From assembly GCA_004369085.1 (NCBI GenBank), contig ML210327.1, positions 1 through 63,258 of the forward strand: a DNA stretch of 63,258 bases. Reading direction: 5' to 3'. The position numbers and the translations under genes were made by a program. Source of the DNA: Coprinopsis marcescibilis. Lineage: Eukaryota > Basidiomycota > Agaricomycetes > Agaricales > Psathyrellaceae. The notes beneath the pieces were generated by a model that worked only from the letters and a program-made list of their open reading frames with translations, did no database searches and was not told the DNA's origin. Positions within the stretch are counted from its first letter, which is position 1, and each line of letters opens with the position of its first letter. Positions 60,554 to 63,258 of the stretch are shown here, piece after piece.

Positions 60554-62442
60554 ATGCTGCGAGGCTTTCGGCGCAGGTCAGAAGGTTTCACTCACTCTTT
60601 CAGTGGCAGAACCTCCGTTCTAGGCGACTATGAAGAGGAAGATCGAACTCCTCTGGTACCAAAGACTCCTCTCAGGGGAAATATCCGACCCACGGAGACC
60701 TGTCATGTCAATCTTGGCGAAATCTTATTAATATCTGCCAGATACCTCAAACAGCGAGACATTTTCCGTTTAATCTTAACTGTACGTCGTGGTCATGTAT
60801 TATTTCTCATTCACGACAGTTGACTTATTTTTTGATGAGCAGGCTTCTCGCTTCCATTCACTCCTTCTAACTGAGCTATACTATACGAATGTCTCACTGA
60901 GAACAGAAACGCAATGCCGAAATACATTACAAATGCTTCAGAACAATCGACATCTATGCCAACGCGTATTGGGTCTCGAAATTAAACTCGCCAACGACCG
61001 GATGGAAAGCCACACCCATTCAGAGGAGAGTTGGATAGCACAGACATTAATGGGACTCTCGGAGGACTTAACATGGTTGAATTCGTTCCGCTGGGAAGGG
61101 GCGGAAATTCCCGTCGATAGTTTATGGAAGTCACTTCGCCGAAAGTGCGTGATATCTTTTTCGGGCTGCTCTCCATTACGATGCTCACAAATAATTCAAT
61201 TTGGACACAGCTGTCACTCCCTGAGATCGATTGCTACAATCATAGGGGAGGATATTATTGATCCAGAGTCCCCTCTTTTCGAATTTAGCAACCTTACCCA
61301 CTTTTCAATACAAGGAACCCACCGAATGTCATCTCCTCCGCCTAGCAAAGCAGAAGATCTCCCTTGGAAGCTTTGGGAGATGCTTATCAACCGATGCCCA
61401 GAACTCGCCTCTCTTTACGTCACATCGGATAACTCAACGAACACCAGTACCGTGGCCCCATCCTTCCGTCGTTGGTTTAACCTGGGACCTGTAACCCAGG
61501 GACACTGGCCATCCCTTACCCGGCTCGCACTATGCGGGGAGTTTGAGACGTCTCAAGAACTTGGGGAGTTTCTAGACAAGCACAATCGCCTCAAATCGCT
61601 TGTCTTGATGTGCGTTGGGGCCCAGGTGGAGGAGCAACAATGTATTCCCGTCGTCCCACTTGCAGGTCCAGGGCAGCTGCGATTACCCAAGCTTGAAATG
61701 TTTCTCGGGCCCCATCGAGCCGTTATGCACCTTCAACAGAGCTCATGTCTTGCACATCTGAATCTGTTTAATGATGTTTTGCGCGACAGGGAGAGCGTTC
61801 ACTCACTTCGACAGGCCCTTTCCGCCACGCGATATCCAAGCTTAACCAAGCTGGAGTTTGCAATTTCGGACTTGGGGCATGCTACTTGCGCAGGCGACAC
61901 TCCTCTTGGAGTAGAGACTGGAAGCCTGTTCAACGTTATTGCAAGTACTTGCCCCGCGCTTGAGGAGCTACACCTCAAGTGCTACCGCTGCCCCAAAGTA
62001 CGCTTTCAATGTTTCATAGTCAATCTGAATTCATGATTAACGCTCTCGATAGAAATCCCTGAGCTCTATGCTCTCATCCCTCTCCGCCCTGCATAAAATT
62101 GATTACCTCACCTTCGTCAAACCATACAAATCTTTCTCGGATGAGAGCGTCCGCCAAACCGCTATCCGAGCCATTCGCGCATGCCCAAGTCTGCGCAAAG
62201 TCAAAATATCCAAATGCCAGTTCTCGTCTCAATCAAGTAGAGCGTATAACATGATTGGCGTGGAGAAGGAGAACGTCAAGGCGGAAGGGATCTATCTGTT
62301 CAGCAGGTCCGGTAAGAGCTTGATGCGGATGGTGGCCCATGAGAGGGGAGGATTTTTGGGTTGGGACGATGAAGTTAGAATATCATGGAGCGGACAAGCC
62401 GAGAGGAAGTTTAGCTTCGATGTATCATTAGCAAAGCCATGA
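60554..62442 (+). CDS. F-box-like leucine-rich protein (intact)
   Basis: Three exons (60554-60781, 60843-61997, 62053-62442), all phase 0, give 590 residues. After a basic N-terminus (MLRGFRRRSEGF), an F-box-like segment reads LGEILLISARYLKQRDIFRL and continues across the first intron (ASRFHSLLLTELYY). The rest is LRR-like (LKSLVLMCVGAQVEEQQC, PSLTKLEFAISDLGH, CPALEELHLKCYRCPK, CPSLRKVKISKCQF). Probable SCF ubiquitin-ligase substrate adaptor by family analogy; target unknown. Confidence 0.72.
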
Positions 62443-63258
62443 CGCAACTACCTCACGCCCCGTGCTGTTGATGTCCATATCCCAGGACCTGAAGGGTTTT
62501 AATTCCTTCAAATGCGAAAGAATGATGGTATAATGGAAATGCTGAAGCTTCCTTTGGATGCTCATGATCTCAGACGCTCGTTGGCCAGCAACTGTCGGGA
62601 TGTGCCGAGGAACTCCAATGACGTGTCCTTGGCAACTTCGACTCGGACTGGGCGCTAAACGGACATAGCAACACACAGAGACACTTACAATCCAGGATCA
62701 AGTGACAATTGAAATCGGCGATCCTCAAAAAAACAAGCATTGGTGGAGGATATGCATTGGGGCGTCACATTACATACTGCTACATAATATAGTAGGATGT
62801 CCCGAAATGATGAGCTGACGAAGTATATTCCTTTTTGCGTGTCTACATGTTGGTATTTCGCCTGATCAACTGTGATGCCCTGCCATTGTAATTTTTGTTT
62901 ACGACGAATTCATCCCTACGTTTATTGTGATCTTGACAATCTAATATATTAAGAGACAACGGGCTATGACGCAATATTATATAATATATTTACTAAGCAA
63001 AGAATCGCACGGTCACTACATTGAGCTCGCCGCGCGTCGGCTTCGGACATGTCCGACTATGTGTTCCCACGTTCCTGCCGCGCGTGTTCGCGTTCGAGTT
63101 TTCGCCGTTTCGTGACATTTTTGTGCATTTTCGCCGTAATATTGCCTGCCCATCAGTTTTATCCTTCTTTTACCTCACTTTTACCACTCTGTATTGCTTC
63201 TTTGATACCTGTCACTGCTCTTTTGTCATATCTTTTGCCCAAATCTGCTATTGTGTCC
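62443..63258. other. Terminal intergenic sequence
   Basis: AT-rich to about 63000, then CG-rich words (GCCGCGCG) and a palindrome CGGACATGTCCG near 63043. No gene recognised before the window ends. Confidence 0.4.

Overview
The window is nuclear DNA from a mushroom-type basidiomycete (Agaricomycetes-like). The evidence is intron-dense genes with 45-80 nt GT-AG introns and CTAAC/CTAAT-type branch sites, a divergent H2B/H2A histone pair, a NACHT-type STAND NTPase of the basidiomycete kind, a family-14 polysaccharide lyase, a Num1/ApsA-type cortical protein and a tyrosine-recombinase retrotransposon. I rebuilt gene models by hand from reading frames and splice signals, so ends are reliable where frames close exactly and tentative where stated.

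Layout. 1-465: a short element with perfect 45-bp terminal inverted repeats, ending 26 nt before the start codon of a low-complexity protein gene (492-2181). 3345-4208: four-helix membrane protein (-). 5245-7983: NACHT STAND protein (+). 8852-10378: divergent H2B (-)/H2A (+) with a shared promoter. 10644-12901: MFS transporter (-). 13689-13912: a four-copy motif array. 14387-14981: tentative small gene. 15187-16038: secreted charge-segregated protein, with a paralogue at 33223-33996 (-). 16243-17872: head-to-head CsbD-like pair with matching exon structure around a promoter carrying a CRE palindrome. 18078-24193: UDP-glucose:glycoprotein glucosyltransferase (-). 24770-25305: broken gene relic. 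26110-27570: Gfo/Idh/MocA (Gal80-like) oxidoreductase; its paralogue at 38520-39842 (-) is frameshifted. 28364-29119: probable GPI-anchored surface protein. 29641-30287: Rad6/Ubc2 E2 enzyme. 31675-32780: PL14 lyase (-). 34981-35075: intron-containing tRNA-Ser(GCT). 35451-37742: class I cyclic-nucleotide phosphodiesterase. 40248-44871: retrotransposon with gag-like, RT/RNase H and tyrosine recombinase ORFs. 45823-47217: F-box/LRR gene with two frame breaks (-). 47903-48649: Cys-rich secreted protein. 49495-52703: Sec24 COPII coat subunit. 53285-59247: Num1/ApsA-type PH-domain protein (-). 60554-62442: F-box-like leucine-rich protein.

Housekeeping functions (histones, ER glycoprotein folding control, ER-to-Golgi export, ubiquitin conjugation, cAMP signalling, cortical anchoring) are interspersed with lineage-specific accessory genes. 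I see no operon-like or biosynthetic cluster. Four gene families occur twice in the window (secreted acidic/basic proteins, CsbD-like proteins, Gal80-like oxidoreductases, F-box/LRR proteins). In the oxidoreductase pair one copy is decaying, and one of the two F-box/LRR genes is also broken. The least described items are the secreted charge-segregated paralogue pair, the alveolin-like VPV repeats in the cortical protein, and the inverted-repeat element serving as the immediate upstream region of a gene.
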